NCBI RefSeq assembly: GCF_051020515.1
Contig: NZ_CP194857.1
Coordinates: 1,054,001 to 1,118,000, forward strand
DNA from: CALKWS01 sp051020515
GTDB taxonomy: Bacteria > Actinomycetota > Actinomycetes > Actinomycetales > Beutenbergiaceae
Direction of reading: 5' to 3'
DNA length: 64,000 nt
Part shown: positions 27,566 through 38,928 of the stretch, one piece after another
How positions within the stretch are numbered: position 1 is the stretch's first letter
Layout: each line of letters starts with the position of its first letter
Made by a program: the position numbers and the translations under genes
Notes under the pieces: model-generated
Databases searched by the model: none
The model's input: only the letters and a program-made list of their open reading frames with translations
What the model was told of the DNA's origin: nothing

Positions 27566-30401
27566 TCAACGCGCCAGACGCGCCAACACCTCCAGCACAT
27601 GCTCATAGGTGCGCCCGGTGGCCCGGCTCATCCCCATCTCACAGGTGCGGTTGGCGGAGATGTAGGCATCGAACGCACCGTGCCGGGCCTCGACCGCGGC
27701 CAGTTCGGCCACCTGGGGTGCGGTGGCGCCGGCGGTCAGTTCGGGGTGCAGCATGCCCCGGTCACCGGCGAACCCGCAGCACCCCCAGCTCACCGGAACG
27801 GTCACCTGCCGCGCCACCGAGCGGGCCAGGGCGAGCAGGTCATCGGTGACGTCCAGGTGGGTGGTGGCACACGTGGGGTGCACCGCCACCGAGGCCAGGC
27901 GCCGGTCGGGGTCCACCGGCACCCTCGGCAGCACGTGGGCGCGTACGAATGCCAGGGCATCCATCACCTGCAGGCCAGGGTCCGACTCCACCAGGCCCAG
28001 GGTGCACGAGGCCGCGTCGGTCACCACCGGCAACCGGCCCCCCTCACTCGCCTCGGTGAGCACCTGGCGCACCTGCTCGGCCATGGTCCGGGCGCCACCG
28101 GTCAGGCCCTTGGAGGTCCATGGCACGGCGCAGCACAGGGAGTCGATCTGCTCCGGGATCCGCACGTGCACCCCGGCCCGGGCGCACAGGTCCAGGAAGG
28201 CCTGGGCGGCCCCGGGTGAGTCCGAGCCGAACATCGCCCCGGTACAGGAGGGGAAGAGGACGACGCCGACAGCCCCCTGGTCAGCCGTGGCACCAGCCGC
28301 GGGGGTACGTGTGGTCACCGCGCCGGGGCGCAGCGCCGAGCGTTTCGTGCCGGGCCCGGGCAGGTCCTTGCCCACCTCGGGCACCAGGTCATGGGGCGCC
28401 GCGGTGCGCACCGCCCGGCTGCCCGCCGCGAGCACCCCGCCGGGAAGGACCGCGGCGACCCCCAGGCCGGCCCGCACCGCCGTCGTCGTGCCCGCCCAGT
28501 GCATCGCGGCCGTCCGCCCGGCCCGTTGCGCCACCGGGGGTGCGGCCTCGGCACGCATGCCCTTCATCACCGCGCCGGTGTCGATGCCCACCGGGCACAC
28601 CGTCACGCACATGGAGTCCCCGGCGCAGGTCTGCACCGCCTGGTACTCGAACGCCTTGGCCAACTCCTCCCGGCGCTGGGGGTCGGCCACCGCCATCTCC
28701 CGCATCAGCACAATGCGCTGGCGCGGGGTGGTGGTCACGTCCCGGGAGGGGCACACCGGCTCACAGAACCCGCACTCCACGCACGCGTCCACGAGCGGGT
28801 GGGCGGTGGGCATCGTCTTCAGGTGCTTGAGGTGGGCCAGCGGGTCCTCGTTCAGCACCACCCCGGGGGCGAGGATGCCGGCGGGGTCGCAGGCCGCCTT
28901 GATCCGGCGCATCAGGGCGTACAACTCCGGGCCGAACTGACGCTCGACGTAGGCGGACATGATCCGCCCGGTGCCGTGCTCGGCCTTCAGCGTGCCGCCG
29001 GCGCCCAGGATCACCTCGACCATGTCCTCGGTGAAAGCGGCGTAGGTGTCCACCTGCGCCGGATCGTCCAGCCGCGGATTGATCATGAAGTGCAGGTTCG
29101 CATCGCGGGCGTGGCCGAAGATGACCGCGTCGTCATACCCGTGCCGCACGAACAACTCCGCCAGGTTGCGCACGGTGGTCCGCAGGTGCTCGGGGGGGAC
29201 GGCGACGTCCTCCAGCAGGTTGGTGTGCCGGCCGGCCGGGCGCGCCCCGGCCACTGCGGGGTAGAGCCCCTTGCGCACCGTCCACATGGCCGCACGGGCG
29301 GCGCCGTCCTGGCTGAGTTCGGCCGGCATCGACAGCCGGGCATCGGCCAGCGCCGCGAGCAGGTCCCGACTCTGCTCGGTCAGTTCGGCCTCCTGCTCGG
29401 CCTGCAGCTCCACCAGCAGGGCGGTGTGGGCCTGCACGTCGATTCCGCGCATCGACTCCGGTGCCGCCGGCAGTCGCTGGGCCACCCGCAGGGCGCGGGC
29501 GTCCATGAGTTCGGCCGCCCGGGCGCCGGCGCCCAGGATCGCCGGCAACGCGTCCGTGGCTCGGTTGACGTCGTCGAACACCAGCAGCGAGGTCGCCACG
29601 TGCGGGTGGGCGGGCACGGTGGTCAGCACCACCGAGGCCAGGTAGGCCAGGGTGCCCTCGGACCCGACGATCAGGTGCGCCAGGATCTGGGCAGGCTCGT
29701 GGTGGTCCAGAAAGGCGTTCAGCCCGTACCATGGTGTTCTTCATCGAGAACTGGTGCTCAACGATGCGGCGCAGCGCCGGTGTGGTGCGGATCGTGTCCC
29801 GGATCCGCACAAGTTCGGCGTGCAGGGCTGGTTCCTGCTCACGCAGGCGGGCGTCGGCGTCACCGGCGGCGGTGTCGATCGCCGTACCCGAGGGCAGTAC
29901 GAACACCGCGGATTCCATCGTGTGATAGGCCGTGGCGGCCGAGCCGCTGGTCATCCCGGAGGAGTTGTTGGCCACCACCCCGCCGATGGTGCAGGCGATC
30001 TCACTGGCCGGGTCCGGTCCCAGCCGGCGCCCGTACGGCATGAGCGCGGCGTTGACCTTGCGCAGCAGCACCCCCGGTTCGCAGCGCACCCGGGCGCCGT
30101 CGTCGAGCACGTCGAACCCGGCGAAGTGGCGCCGCACGTCGATGAGCACCCCATCGCCCACGCCCTGCCCGGACAGACTGGTGCCGCCCGCGCGGAAGGT
30201 CACCGGCACCCCGGCGGTGCTCGCGCGGGCCAGAACGGCGGTGAGTTCGCCCAGCGTGCGAGGGGTGTGCACGGCACGCGGGGTGAGCAGGTAGTGCGAA
30301 GCGTCATGGGCCATCGCGGTCCGGGTGGCCTGATCGGTGCTCCAGGCGGCCGGGGCGGCGACGTCGCGCACCTGCGCCAGCAGATCCTCGGTGACTGTCA
30401 C
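27566..30401 (-). CDS. FAD-linked oxidase with 4Fe-4S and CCG domains, D-lactate dehydrogenase type (frameshift)
   Basis: About 945 residues. The N-terminal FAD_binding_4 domain (TFRAGGTSLSGQGVGDGVLID, GGVVANNSSG) is followed by the FAD-oxidase C domain (GHARDANLHFMINPR), two 4Fe-4S clusters (CVECGFCEPVCPSRD; CAGDSMCVTVCPVG) and two CCG half-domains (SLCCAVPW; GCCGFAGDRG). This single-chain fusion is typical of respiratory D-lactate or D-2-hydroxyacid dehydrogenases feeding electrons to the membrane. Between 29728 and 29730 two bases appear to be missing, splitting SMKNTM from YGLNAFLDHHEP. GTG at 30401 is the start (VTVTEDLLAQV). Confidence 0.87.
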
Positions 30402-30559
30402 AGTGCCGACCCTACGCCCGGGCGGGTGGGCGCGTGAGCGCGGAACGGGCGCCCGATCGGTGTTGCGCCGGGCAGATGTGCCCATCGATATCGCTGAACT
30501 CATCCGACACGATTGGCCCCGGATGCGTCATGATGGACGCACGGACGAGGGAGGACACC

Positions 30560-31231
30560 ATGACCACGCCATCCGGTACGCCGCAACCTGATCAGTACGG
30601 CCAGCAGCCGCAGGCTCAGCCCGGGCAGTACGGCCAGCCCACCCAACCCGGTCAGCCGCCGCAGCCGGGGCAGCCGTCGCAGCCGGGCCAGTACACGCAG
30701 CAGGCGGGCCAGGGCGCCCAGTACGGCCAGCCTGCCCAGTACGCCCAGAACGCCCCCTACGGCTCCAGTCCCGCTGGCTCGGCCGCAGGCTCCCGCAGTT
30801 TCCGGCCCGGGACGGTCACCGGCGGGGCGGTGCTGGCCTGGATCGGCTCCGCGGTCATGATCATCCTCGGGCTGCTGCTGATGTTCGCCCAGGCTCTCGA
30901 CCCCGCCGATCTCGGGCTGAGCGCCGACGAGGGCGTGGTGCTGCAGTTCATCGCCATCTTCGGGGTGGTCGCCGCCATCTGGGGTGTGCTGGTGCTGGTG
31001 ATGGCGATCTTCGCCTTCCGTGGTGCCAACTGGGCCCGCTGGGTGCTGGTGGTGTTCGGTGCCCTGGCCATCGCCGGCAGCCTGTTCAACCTCTTCGACG
31101 GCAACGCGCTCGCTCTCATCTCCATCATCTGGGTGGGCCTGTCGGTGGGGCTGTTCCTGGCCCCGAAGTCGCGGGACTGGTACAACGCCCGCAAGACCAC
31201 CCAGTTCAACCCCGGCAACTACACCCGCTGA
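30560..31231 (+). CDS. Tandem membrane paralogue 1 (Gln/Pro-rich N-terminus)
   Basis: 223 residues. The N-terminal 75 residues are low complexity (repeated QPGQYGQ-like units), then four membrane helices (AVLAWIGSAVMIILGLLLMF; FIAIFGVVAAIWGVLVLVMA; WVLVVFGALAIAGSLFNL; LISIIWVGLSVGLFLAP) and a short tail (PKSRDWYNARK). ATG at 30560 follows GGGAGG. It is the first of four similar genes. Function unknown; the fold resembles small actinobacterial DUF4064-like membrane proteins. It is divergent from the FAD/Fe-S oxidase. Confidence 0.75.
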   Translation: MTTPSGTPQPDQYGQQPQAQPGQYGQPTQPGQPPQPGQPSQPGQYTQQAGQGAQYGQPAQYAQNAPYGSSPAGSAAGSRSFRPGTVTGGAVLAWIGSAVMIILGLLLMFAQALDPADLGLSADEGVVLQFIAIFGVVAAIWGVLVLVMAIFAFRGANWARWVLVVFGALAIAGSLFNLFDGNALALISIIWVGLSVGLFLAPKSRDWYNARKTTQFNPGNYTR

Positions 31232-31239
31232 CTTCCTGG

Positions 31240-31890
31240 ATGGGCTCGATCACCGAAGGACAACCCGGCAACGCGGCCGAGCAGGCCCACCGACCCGGCA
31301 CGGTCGCGGCCGCCTCGCTCATGACCTGGTTCGGCACGCTGTTACCGATCGTGGGTGGGGCGGTGCTGCTGATGGCACGGGATTCCCTGCTGGCGATGAT
31401 CGCGGACCTGATCGCCGGTGGTGAGCAGGGGCTGGTCGATGTGGGGGTGCACCCCTCGCAGGCGGCCGATTTCCTGGCTCTGCTGCGCGAGGCGCTGCCC
31501 TACCTGTCGCCGATCATGACGGCGGCGGGGGTGGTCTCGCTGGTCTGGGGCGCGGTGGTGTTCCTGCTGGCGGTGCTCGCCTTCCGGGGCTCCCGGGCAG
31601 CGGTCTGGGGGTTGACGGTGATGGGCATCGTCTTCGTGCTGGCGATCTCGATCCTGCTGCTGGCCGGTGAACTGCTCTCCCTCATCGCCGCCTCCTGGAC
31701 CGGTGTCGCCGTGATCCTGTTCCACGTCACCTCCTCCCGGCAGTGGTACGTCCAGCGTCAACACCGGCAGACCGGCGATCGATACGGTGGCGCCTCCGGT
31801 GGCGGCCCCGGTGGACCAAGCGGTGGGCCGCACAGACCCGCGGCGAGCTACGGCACCGAGCCGCCGTCGTCGGCCCCCTTCCGGCGCTGA
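31240..31890 (+). CDS. Tandem membrane paralogue 2
   Basis: 216 residues, 8 bp after paralogue 1. Shares the four-helix core and the RGSRAAVWGL, then SSRQWYVQRQ pattern (compare RGANWARWVL and KSRDWYNARK in paralogue 1). Here the disordered region is at the C-terminus (GGASGGGPGGPSGGPHRPAA). Unknown function. Confidence 0.7.
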   Translation: MGSITEGQPGNAAEQAHRPGTVAAASLMTWFGTLLPIVGGAVLLMARDSLLAMIADLIAGGEQGLVDVGVHPSQAADFLALLREALPYLSPIMTAAGVVSLVWGAVVFLLAVLAFRGSRAAVWGLTVMGIVFVLAISILLLAGELLSLIAASWTGVAVILFHVTSSRQWYVQRQHRQTGDRYGGASGGGPGGPSGGPHRPAASYGTEPPSSAPFRR

Positions 31891-32110
31891 CCCGCACCTC
31901 CGGCGCCGGCTGCACCGACGGCACCGGACAGTGACTGATCGCCCCCACCGGCTGGGTCCATCCACAACGGGTGGGCCCGCTCTTCGTTGTCCACACGGCC
32001 GGGTGAGGCACGTGCGGCGTCGCCGGTCCGGTTCGTACCGTCGGGCTCTGTCAGGTCCCTCCCTCCGGTGCGGCACGCGCGCTCCCGGAGGACGACGGCG
32101 GGAGCAGCCG

Positions 32111-32859
32111 ATGACGAATCCGCACCATCCACCTGGGCCGCCCGGTGGGCACCACCCGGCGGGGCCGCCCGGCGCAGGTCCTCCGTCACGGCCGCCCGGG
32201 CCGGGTCCACCGGCCGGCCCGCCCCGCCGGCACCACCGGGTCCACCGTCCGGACCCCGGTCGGCAGCACCGGGCGGGGTACGGCCCGGGGGCGCGGCGCC
32301 GCCACCACGGCGACCGCTCACCGTGACCATCGCCGCTGCGTTGATGTGGGTGGCCGGAGCCCTGGGGCTCGGTGTGGGCGTGCTGGCCCTGGCCACCGAC
32401 GATCTGCTCGTCCGTGAACTGCTGCCGCGGTTCCTCTTCGGCCATCCCCCGCACGGCACCGGAATCAGGATCGTGGAACTCACGCTGTACCTGGCCGCCA
32501 TGGCGGTGGTGCTGACCCTCGGACTGCTGGCGGTGGCCGCCTACCAGGGGTCGAACGCGTGCCGGTGGGTGCTGGTGGGTCTGCTCGGCTTCTGGTCGCT
32601 GCCGACTGTGCTGGCCGGGACCGTCCACCCGCACCCGGTGAGCGTGCTCCTGGGCTTCGGTCCAGCGGTGGTGATCCTGCTGTTCCTACTCCCGCCGGCC
32701 TCGGCCTGGTACCGACACCAGACGTCCCCGGCGGCGATGGCGCCGCCACCTGATCGAGACCCAGCGCCGTCCGGGGCGCCGGCCCGGGCCGGCGCCCCCG
32801 GGTCGCCCAGCACGACCGGGCCATCCAGCGTCCCCGGGCAGGTAGCCCTCGGGCATTGA
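32111..32859 (+). CDS. Tandem membrane paralogue 3 (probable frameshift)
   Basis: About 249 residues once joined. ATG at 32111 opens MTNPHHPPGPPGGHHPAGPP; near 32226 a C run (gccccg) appears one base short, and the membrane core (PLTVTIAAALMWVAGALGLG..., YQGSNACRWVLVGLLGF, PPASAWYRHQ) continues in the next frame. The start is supported because the leader GAGGACGACGGCG (32088-32100) and the first codons tgacgaatcc are nearly identical to those of paralogue 4. A late, frame-matched start near 31987 gives an implausible basic N-terminus. Confidence 0.65.
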
Positions 32860-32972
32860 AAGTTGCCTGCCGCGCTGCCGAATGAGCCCGGAACCGACCC
32901 CGCCGAGATTAGGCTGGCGCAGGAGCACTCCTGACCGGGTGCGGCCGAGAGGACGACGGCGTGGAGGGGACC

Positions 32973-33755
32973 GTGACGAATCCTTACCCGCAGCAGCACG
33001 ACGGCGGGCAGTGGACCGGCGGGCCCGCCCAGAACCCGTCCGCCCAACCCGACGCAGCGGCACCGGGTTACGGGCACCCCGGCCACCGGGGCGGTTACGG
33101 CGACGCCGCACAGAGCCGGCCGCCCGGTGCTCACCCCGCCTACGGCCAGTCCCCACACAGTCAGCCGGGCACCCACCCCGCCTACGGCCAACCGGGCTAT
33201 GCCCAGCCCGGCACGCAACCGGCACCAGCTCAGTACCCCTACGCCCCGCCCGGCCATGAGGGCATGCCCACCACCGCTGACCATCCCCCGGGCCCACCGC
33301 CGCGCCGCCCGGTCACCGTGCTGCTGGGCTCGATCCTGGTGTGGCTGGCCTGCGCCGCCTCCCTGGTCGCGGGGATCGGGGTGCTGGTGGTCCGGGACCG
33401 GGCCGCGGACCTGCTGGTCTCGCTGCCGTTCATGATCCCGGAGTTCCACGCCGGCTTCTCGATCCTGATCAGCCTCATCGGCGCCTTCGCCATCGCGATG
33501 GGCCTGGTCTTCGGCGCGTTGACCGTCGGCGCCTTCCGCGGCTCCAACGGGGCCCGCTGGGTGCTGATGATCCTGATCGGCCTGGCCGCGCTGGGCGCCC
33601 TGCCGGCCGTGGTGGAGGTGCCCACCATGGAGGGCGCGCTGGCCGTGCTCATCCCGGCCCTCGTCGTCGTTCTTTTCCTGGTACCCCCGGCACCGCAGTG
33701 GTACCGGTATCGCAGCAACGAGGAGGCCGCGCGGGCAGGACAGACCATCCGTTGA
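32973..33755 (+). CDS. Tandem membrane paralogue 4
   Basis: 260 residues from GTG at 32973 behind GGAGGGG (VTNPYPQQHDGG). The first 115 residues are Gly/Pro/Gln/Tyr-rich with repeated PAYGQ and AQPGTQ units; the four-helix core then includes VTVLLGSILVWLACAASL, RGSNGARWVLMILIGL and VPPAPQWYRYRS. It carries the same leader (GAGGACGACGGCG at 32949-32961) as paralogue 3. Such tails often mediate protein contacts or phase separation, but no role is known. Confidence 0.72.
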   Translation: MTNPYPQQHDGGQWTGGPAQNPSAQPDAAAPGYGHPGHRGGYGDAAQSRPPGAHPAYGQSPHSQPGTHPAYGQPGYAQPGTQPAPAQYPYAPPGHEGMPTTADHPPGPPPRRPVTVLLGSILVWLACAASLVAGIGVLVVRDRAADLLVSLPFMIPEFHAGFSILISLIGAFAIAMGLVFGALTVGAFRGSNGARWVLMILIGLAALGALPAVVEVPTMEGALAVLIPALVVVLFLVPPAPQWYRYRSNEEAARAGQTIR

Positions 33756-33814
33756 ACCGTTCCACTCCGCGATAGGCCCCGCCCGGGTGAGGTTCTGGCC
33801 GTACTGTGAGGCCC

Positions 33815-34653
33815 ATGGTCAGCGAGGTGCCGATCGCGATCCACGTGATGGCCGATTCGACCGGGGACACCGCCGCGCGTGTGGCCCGGGCCACGCGTGT
33901 GCAGTACGAGGACTTCGACACCCGGATCGTGCGCCACCCGCGCATCCGCACCTCCGCGGTGCTGCGGGCAGCGTTCCGCGACATCACCGGTTCGGAGGAG
34001 GACGTGGTGGTCTTCTCCACCCTCGTCGACGACGGGCTGCGCAGTCTGCTGGATGACCTGTGCGATGAGCACCGGATCTCCCACGTGGACCTGCTGCTGC
34101 CGGCGATGCAGGCGATGGAGCGGGTCACCGGGACCGCACCCCGGCGCAAGATCCGCCCGGTGGGCATAGACGCCGACTACTTCAAGAAGATCCAGGCGAT
34201 GGAGTTCGCGATCGCCCTGGACGACGGCCGCGCCCCGAGTCCCTGACCGAGGCCGACATCGTGCTCGTGGGCGTCTCGCGCACCGGCAAGACCCCGCTGT
34301 CGATGTACCTGGGTTACCTGGGCTACAAGACCGCGAACATCCCGCTGGTGGCCGGGGTGCCACCGCCGCAGGAGTTGTTCACGGTGACGCCCTGGCACGT
34401 GGTGGGGCTGAGCATCGACCCCGAACGACTGCTGCACATCCGCCAGCGCCGGCTGCGCACGATGGGCGCCTCCGGGGTGAACGAGGGGTACTCGGATCTG
34501 GTGGCGATCTACGACGAACTCGACCACGCCAAGGCGATCCAGCGGCGCCTGGGCTGCCCGGTGGTGGACACCACCGAGTTGGCGCTGGAAGAAGCCGCGG
34601 TGCGGGTGATCGAACTCGTGGAGAACCGGCGTCGGGCCCTGACGGGCAGTTGA
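33815..34653 (+). CDS. PPDK regulatory kinase/pyrophosphorylase (frameshift)
   Basis: About 279 residues of the DUF299 family, bifunctional regulators that phosphorylate and reactivate pyruvate phosphate dikinase (or PEP synthase) on the Thr beside its catalytic His. Seen: the N-terminal IHVMADSTGDTA, the P-loop-like GVSRTGKTPLS, then YKTANIPLV and INEGYSDL-like VNEGYSDL. A C run at 34233-34237 is one base short: ...DDGRAP and ESLTEADIVLVG are in different frames. It lies just upstream of ppdK (13 bp), which settles the target. Confidence 0.9.
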
Positions 34654-34666
34654 GCAGGAGGAACAG

Positions 34667-37416
34667 ATGACCAACCAGAACCAGCCGGGCGCAACCGGGA
34701 TCAAAGCCGCCTCCCGGGCGGGCGAGTCGGTCAGGGCAGCGCCGACGACGACGCAACCCGCTACGTCTACGACCTCGCCGAGGGCGGGGCGCACCTGAAG
34801 GAGTTGCTCGGCGGCAAGGGCGCCAACGCCTCGGAGATGCTCAACCTGGGCATCCCGGTGCCGGACGGGTTCACCGTCACCACCACCGCCTGCGTGGCCG
34901 CCACCCGCGCCGGCGGACGGTGGCCCGATGGCCTGGCCGAGCAGATCCGCACCTCGCTGGCGGACCTGGAGGAACGCACCGGCCGCACCCTGGGCGGGTC
35001 GGAGCGCCCGTTGCTGGTGTCGGTGCGTTCCGGGGCGGTGGTGTCGATGCCGGGGATGATGGACACCATCCTGAATCTGGGGATCTCCGATGACACGGTG
35101 GAAGCCCTGGGCGCCGAGGCCGATGACCCGCGGTTCGCCTGGGACTCCTACCGCCGGTTCCTGCAGATGTACGGCGAGGTGGTCGAGGGGGTGCCGGCCC
35201 ATGCCTACGAGGACGCCCTCAGCGCGATGAAGCGCGACCGGGGCGTGCACAACGACACCGATCTGACCGCCGCGGACCTGCGCGAGTTGGTGCAGACGTT
35301 CAAGGGGGTCTCGGCCGAGTACATCGGCACCGACCTACCCACCGACCCGCACACCCAGCTCGAACGGGCAATCGAGGCGGTGTTCGCCTCCTGGCAGAAC
35401 CCGCGCGCCGGGGTGTACCGCAAGGCGCACCGGATCCCCGACGACCTGGGCACCGCCGTGAACGTGATGCAGATGGTGTTCGGCAACCGCGGCGACACCT
35501 CCGCCACCGGGGTGTGCTTCACCCGCAACCCCTCCACCGGCGCCAAGGAGCTCTACGGGGAGTTCCTGCTGAACGCCCAGGGGGAGGACGTGGTCGCCGG
35601 GATCCGTACACCGCTCCCGCTGGCGCAGATGGAGGAGGTGCTGCCCGAGGCGTTCGCCCAGTTGGTGGAGACGATGAACCGCCTGGAGGTCCACTACGGC
35701 GACATGCAGGACATCGAGTTCACCGTGGAGGAAGGATCCTTGTACCTGCTGCAGACCCGCAGCGGTAAGCGCACCGCGGCAGCGGCGCTCAAAGTGGTCC
35801 GGGACCTGGAGGCCGACGGCGTGATCGACCGCGCCGAGGCGCTGCGCCGCATCGAACCGGCCCACCTGGACCAGCTGCTGCACCCGGCGATCGACCCCGG
35901 CGCCCACCGCGAGGTGCTCACCCGCGGGCTGAACGCCTCCCCCGGGGCGGCCGTGGGCCAGATCGTGTTCGACTCCGATGTGGCCGAGCAGCGCGGCAAG
36001 GCCGGCACCCCGGTGGTGCTGGTGCGCTGGGAGACCACCCCCGACGACATCGCCGGCACCCTGGCCGCACAAGGTGTGCTCACCGCGCACGGGGGGATGA
36101 CTTCCCACGCGGCGGTGGTGGCCCGTGGGATGGGTAAACCGTGCGTGGCCGGGGCCGGGCAGATCCGCATCGACACCGACGCCGGCACCCTGGCCGTGGG
36201 GGACGTGGTGCTGCACGAAGGTGATCTGATCACCCTGGACGGGTCCACCGGTGAGGTCTTCGCCGGGGCGCTGGACCTGGTGCCACCGCAGTTGGGTGAG
36301 GACTTCGCAACGATCGTGGGCTGGGCCGATGAGATCCGGACGTTGGGGGTGCGCGCCAACGCCGACACCGGTGCCGACGCGACCAAGGCCCGGGAGTTCG
36401 GCGCCGAGGGCATCGGGTTGTGCCGCACCGAGCACATGTTCATGGCTGAGGACCGCCTGCCCGCGGTGCGGGCGATGATCCTGGCCGCCGATGATTCCGA
36501 GCGTGCGCAGGCGCTGGAGGCGTTGCTGCCGATGCAGCAGGACGACTTCACCGAGATCCTCTCGGCGATGTCCCACCTGCCGGTCACGATCCGGTTGCTG
36601 GACCCGCCGCTGCACGAGTTCCTGCCGGATCTGGTCACCCAGGCCCTGACCGTCCAGCGTCTGGAACTGAGCGGCGATGGCAACGCCGCCGAGCTGGCCC
36701 GGGCCAGACGGCTGCTGGGGCAGGTGCGCTCGCTCACGGAGATGAACCCGATGCTGGGCACCCGCGGGGTGCGCCTGGCACTGCTGTACCCCGAGATCGC
36801 CCGGATGCAGGTGCGCGCCATCGTGCGTGCCGCCCTGGCCGTGCGGGCGGGCGGCGGGGAGCCGGTGGTGGAGATCATGGTGCCGCTGGTGGCCTTCGCC
36901 GAGGAGTTGCGCCGGATGCGCGCGATCGTCACCGAGACGGTGGCGGAGGAACTCTCCGCCGCCGGGGCGGACTTGGACATCAGCGTGGGCACCATGATCG
37001 AACTGCCGCGGGCGGCGGTGACCGCCGATGAGATCGCCGAGCACGCCGACTTCTTCTCCTTCGGCACCAACGACCTGACCCAGACCGGGATCGGCATCTC
37101 CCGTGATGACGCCGAGGGCTCCTTCCTGGCGGCCTACGAGGAAGGCGGGATCGTGCCGGAGAACCCGTTCGCCACGATCGACGCCGACGGCGTGGGCGAG
37201 CTCGTGCGCATCGGTGCCACCAAGGGCAGGGCCGCCAAGGCGGGGCTGAAGCTGGGGGTGTGCGGTGAGCACGGTGGGGACCCGGCCTCGATCGACCTGT
37301 TCAACCGGATCGGGCTGGACTACGTCTCCTGCTCCCCCTACCGGGTGCCCATCGCCCGTTTCGCCGCCGCCCAGGCCGTTCTGGCCGCCCAGGAGGCTGA
37401 CGCGGTCAGTTCGTGA
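34667..37416 (+). CDS. ppdK: Pyruvate, phosphate dikinase (5' frameshift)
   Basis: About 916 residues. Interconverts pyruvate, ATP and phosphate with PEP, AMP and pyrophosphate. The N-terminal ATP-grasp domain starts RYVYDLAEGGAHLKELLGGK; the central phosphohistidine domain has GGMTSHAAVVARGMGKP (His codon 36106-36108, regulatory Thr codon 36100-36102); the C-terminal TIM barrel has FSFGTNDLTQTGIGISRDD and CGEHGGDP. AGGAGG precedes ATG at 34667; one base is missing near 34728 (gagtcggtc), so the N-terminal 20 residues read in another frame. The 3' end overlaps the convergent downstream gene by 11 bp. Confidence 0.93.
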
Positions 37417-38813
37417 TCTCCCCGGGCCCCCGCCACGGTTGGGAGCCCCAGAAACCGCCGGGGGCGAACAGTTCGGCGACGCACTCCTCCAGCAGGTTCG
37501 CCTCCAGCAGCACATCAAGCAGGGTGTAGCGGCTGCGGATCATCTGCGCGCGCACATAGGTGGCCCGGAACCGGGCCTCCTCCACCCCGATCTGGCTCGG
37601 ATGGGTGATCGCGCCGACCGTCGCCAGGCGGTGCTGGATGTCGGCGGCTGGCAGCAGTTGGGCCCGCAGGCGCTGGGCGAGCCCGGGCCACAGGTCCCGC
37701 AGGCGCTCCAGTCGAGCCCGCAGTTCCGGCGCCGCCAGGTACTTCAGGCGCGACTGTTCCACGGCCGCCTCGGTGACCTCCGGCGGCAGCGCGGCCCCGC
37801 GCACCCGCGCCTCCATCTGTTCCCAGGTCGGCCAGGCCGCCACGGCCGCCTCGACGTCCAAGGTCGCCAGATCCCGGTTCAGGGCCACCTCGTACAGCGC
37901 GCACAGGGAGATGGTGCCCAGCCCCACCTTCATCCCGTGGGAGAGCGGCGGCTCCTCATCGAGGCCGAGCCCTTCCATCTCCCACAGGTGGGAGAACTGG
38001 TGTCCGGCGCCGGAGGCCGGCCGGGAGGACTGGTGGGCCTGCATCGCCAGGCCGGACATCAACAACCCCTCCGAGAGCCCCCTGATCGCTCCCGCGTCAC
38101 CGGCGGCGATCAGTTCCGGGTGCGCGATCGAGTCCCGCAGCGGGTCCTGCACCAGGTGCCATACGTCGTCGTCGATCGCCTCGATGCCCAAGGCATCCGC
38201 CAGGATCCAGTCCCCACCGGCCGGGATCTCTCTCCACCAGGTCGCCCACGCCGGTGGCGGTCAGCCGGCCCGGGGCAGCGGCGAGAAGTCCGTAATCGGC
38301 CACGATCGCCGCCGGCGCCGGGCAGTACCGGGTGATCTTGAAACCGCCCTTGGTGATGGAGGCGCCGTAGGCGGCATAGCCGTCCATCGAGGCGGCGGTG
38401 GCCACCGCCAGGTACTCCCGCTCCAGTTCCCACGCGGCCAGTTTGACCAGGTCGTTCAGGGTGCCCGAACCGATCACCACCGGCACGCCGTCCCGGGCCC
38501 GCAGGTGCTCCCGGATCCGTTCGACGTTGTCGTAGGAGGCGTACACCGTGGGCACGGCCGGGAAGATGAGCGGCTCGCCCAGTCCCACCCCGGCCTGGCG
38601 AAGCGCGGCACCGACCTGCTCCCCGGCCACAGCCCAGGTGTTCCCGTCGGCGATCAGTTGCGCCGATGGCAACCCGGTGGGTGTGCCGAAAGCCTCGGCG
38701 AACACCGAACCGGTGCGTCCCAGCACGTCCGTGCCCGCGGTCAGGACCCGGGTGTCGGTCGCTGCGGCCAATGCGGCCTGGAGCACGTCTGCGGACGCGC
38801 GATCCTCAGTCAT
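37406..38813 (-). CDS. Glycerol-1-phosphate dehydrogenase-like iron alcohol dehydrogenase (frameshift)
   Basis: About 468 residues of the Fe-ADH_2 branch (EgsA/AraM). Seen: the dinucleotide-binding VVIGSGTLNDLVKLAA, then ATAASMDGYAAYGASIT, TATGVGDL, and the metal-site LSHGMKVGLGTIS. Bacterial AraM makes glycerol-1-phosphate, the archaeal-type isomer; related actinobacterial genes are uncharacterised, so the substrate is open. Around 38227-38236 the frame changes (VGDLVE... to IPAGGDWILADALG), consistent with one extra base. ATG at 38813. It is divergent from ppk2 by 115 bp and longer than AraM by about 70 residues at the C-terminus. Confidence 0.78.
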
Positions 38814-38928
38814 CTGGGCCTCTCTGTCGGGGCAGGTGAGCCTGCCGGAGCGGGTCACCCGAGGGTATGGCGCGCGCGTAGCGGCGCCGCGCGCTAGCGT
38901 ACCGAGCCAGCCCCGACGAAGGATCGCC

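Noticed and set aside
31342..32634. 430-residue minus-strand frame across the membrane paralogues
   Set aside because: Composition is Arg/Gly/Gln-rich with long unstructured runs. It covers three plus-strand genes with clear membrane helices, so it is not coding.
35335..37518. 727-residue open frame antisense to ppdK
   Set aside because: Its translation is His/Gln/Gly-rich with no recognisable domain, and it mirrors the codon bias of ppdK. It is a shadow frame typical of GC-rich genes.
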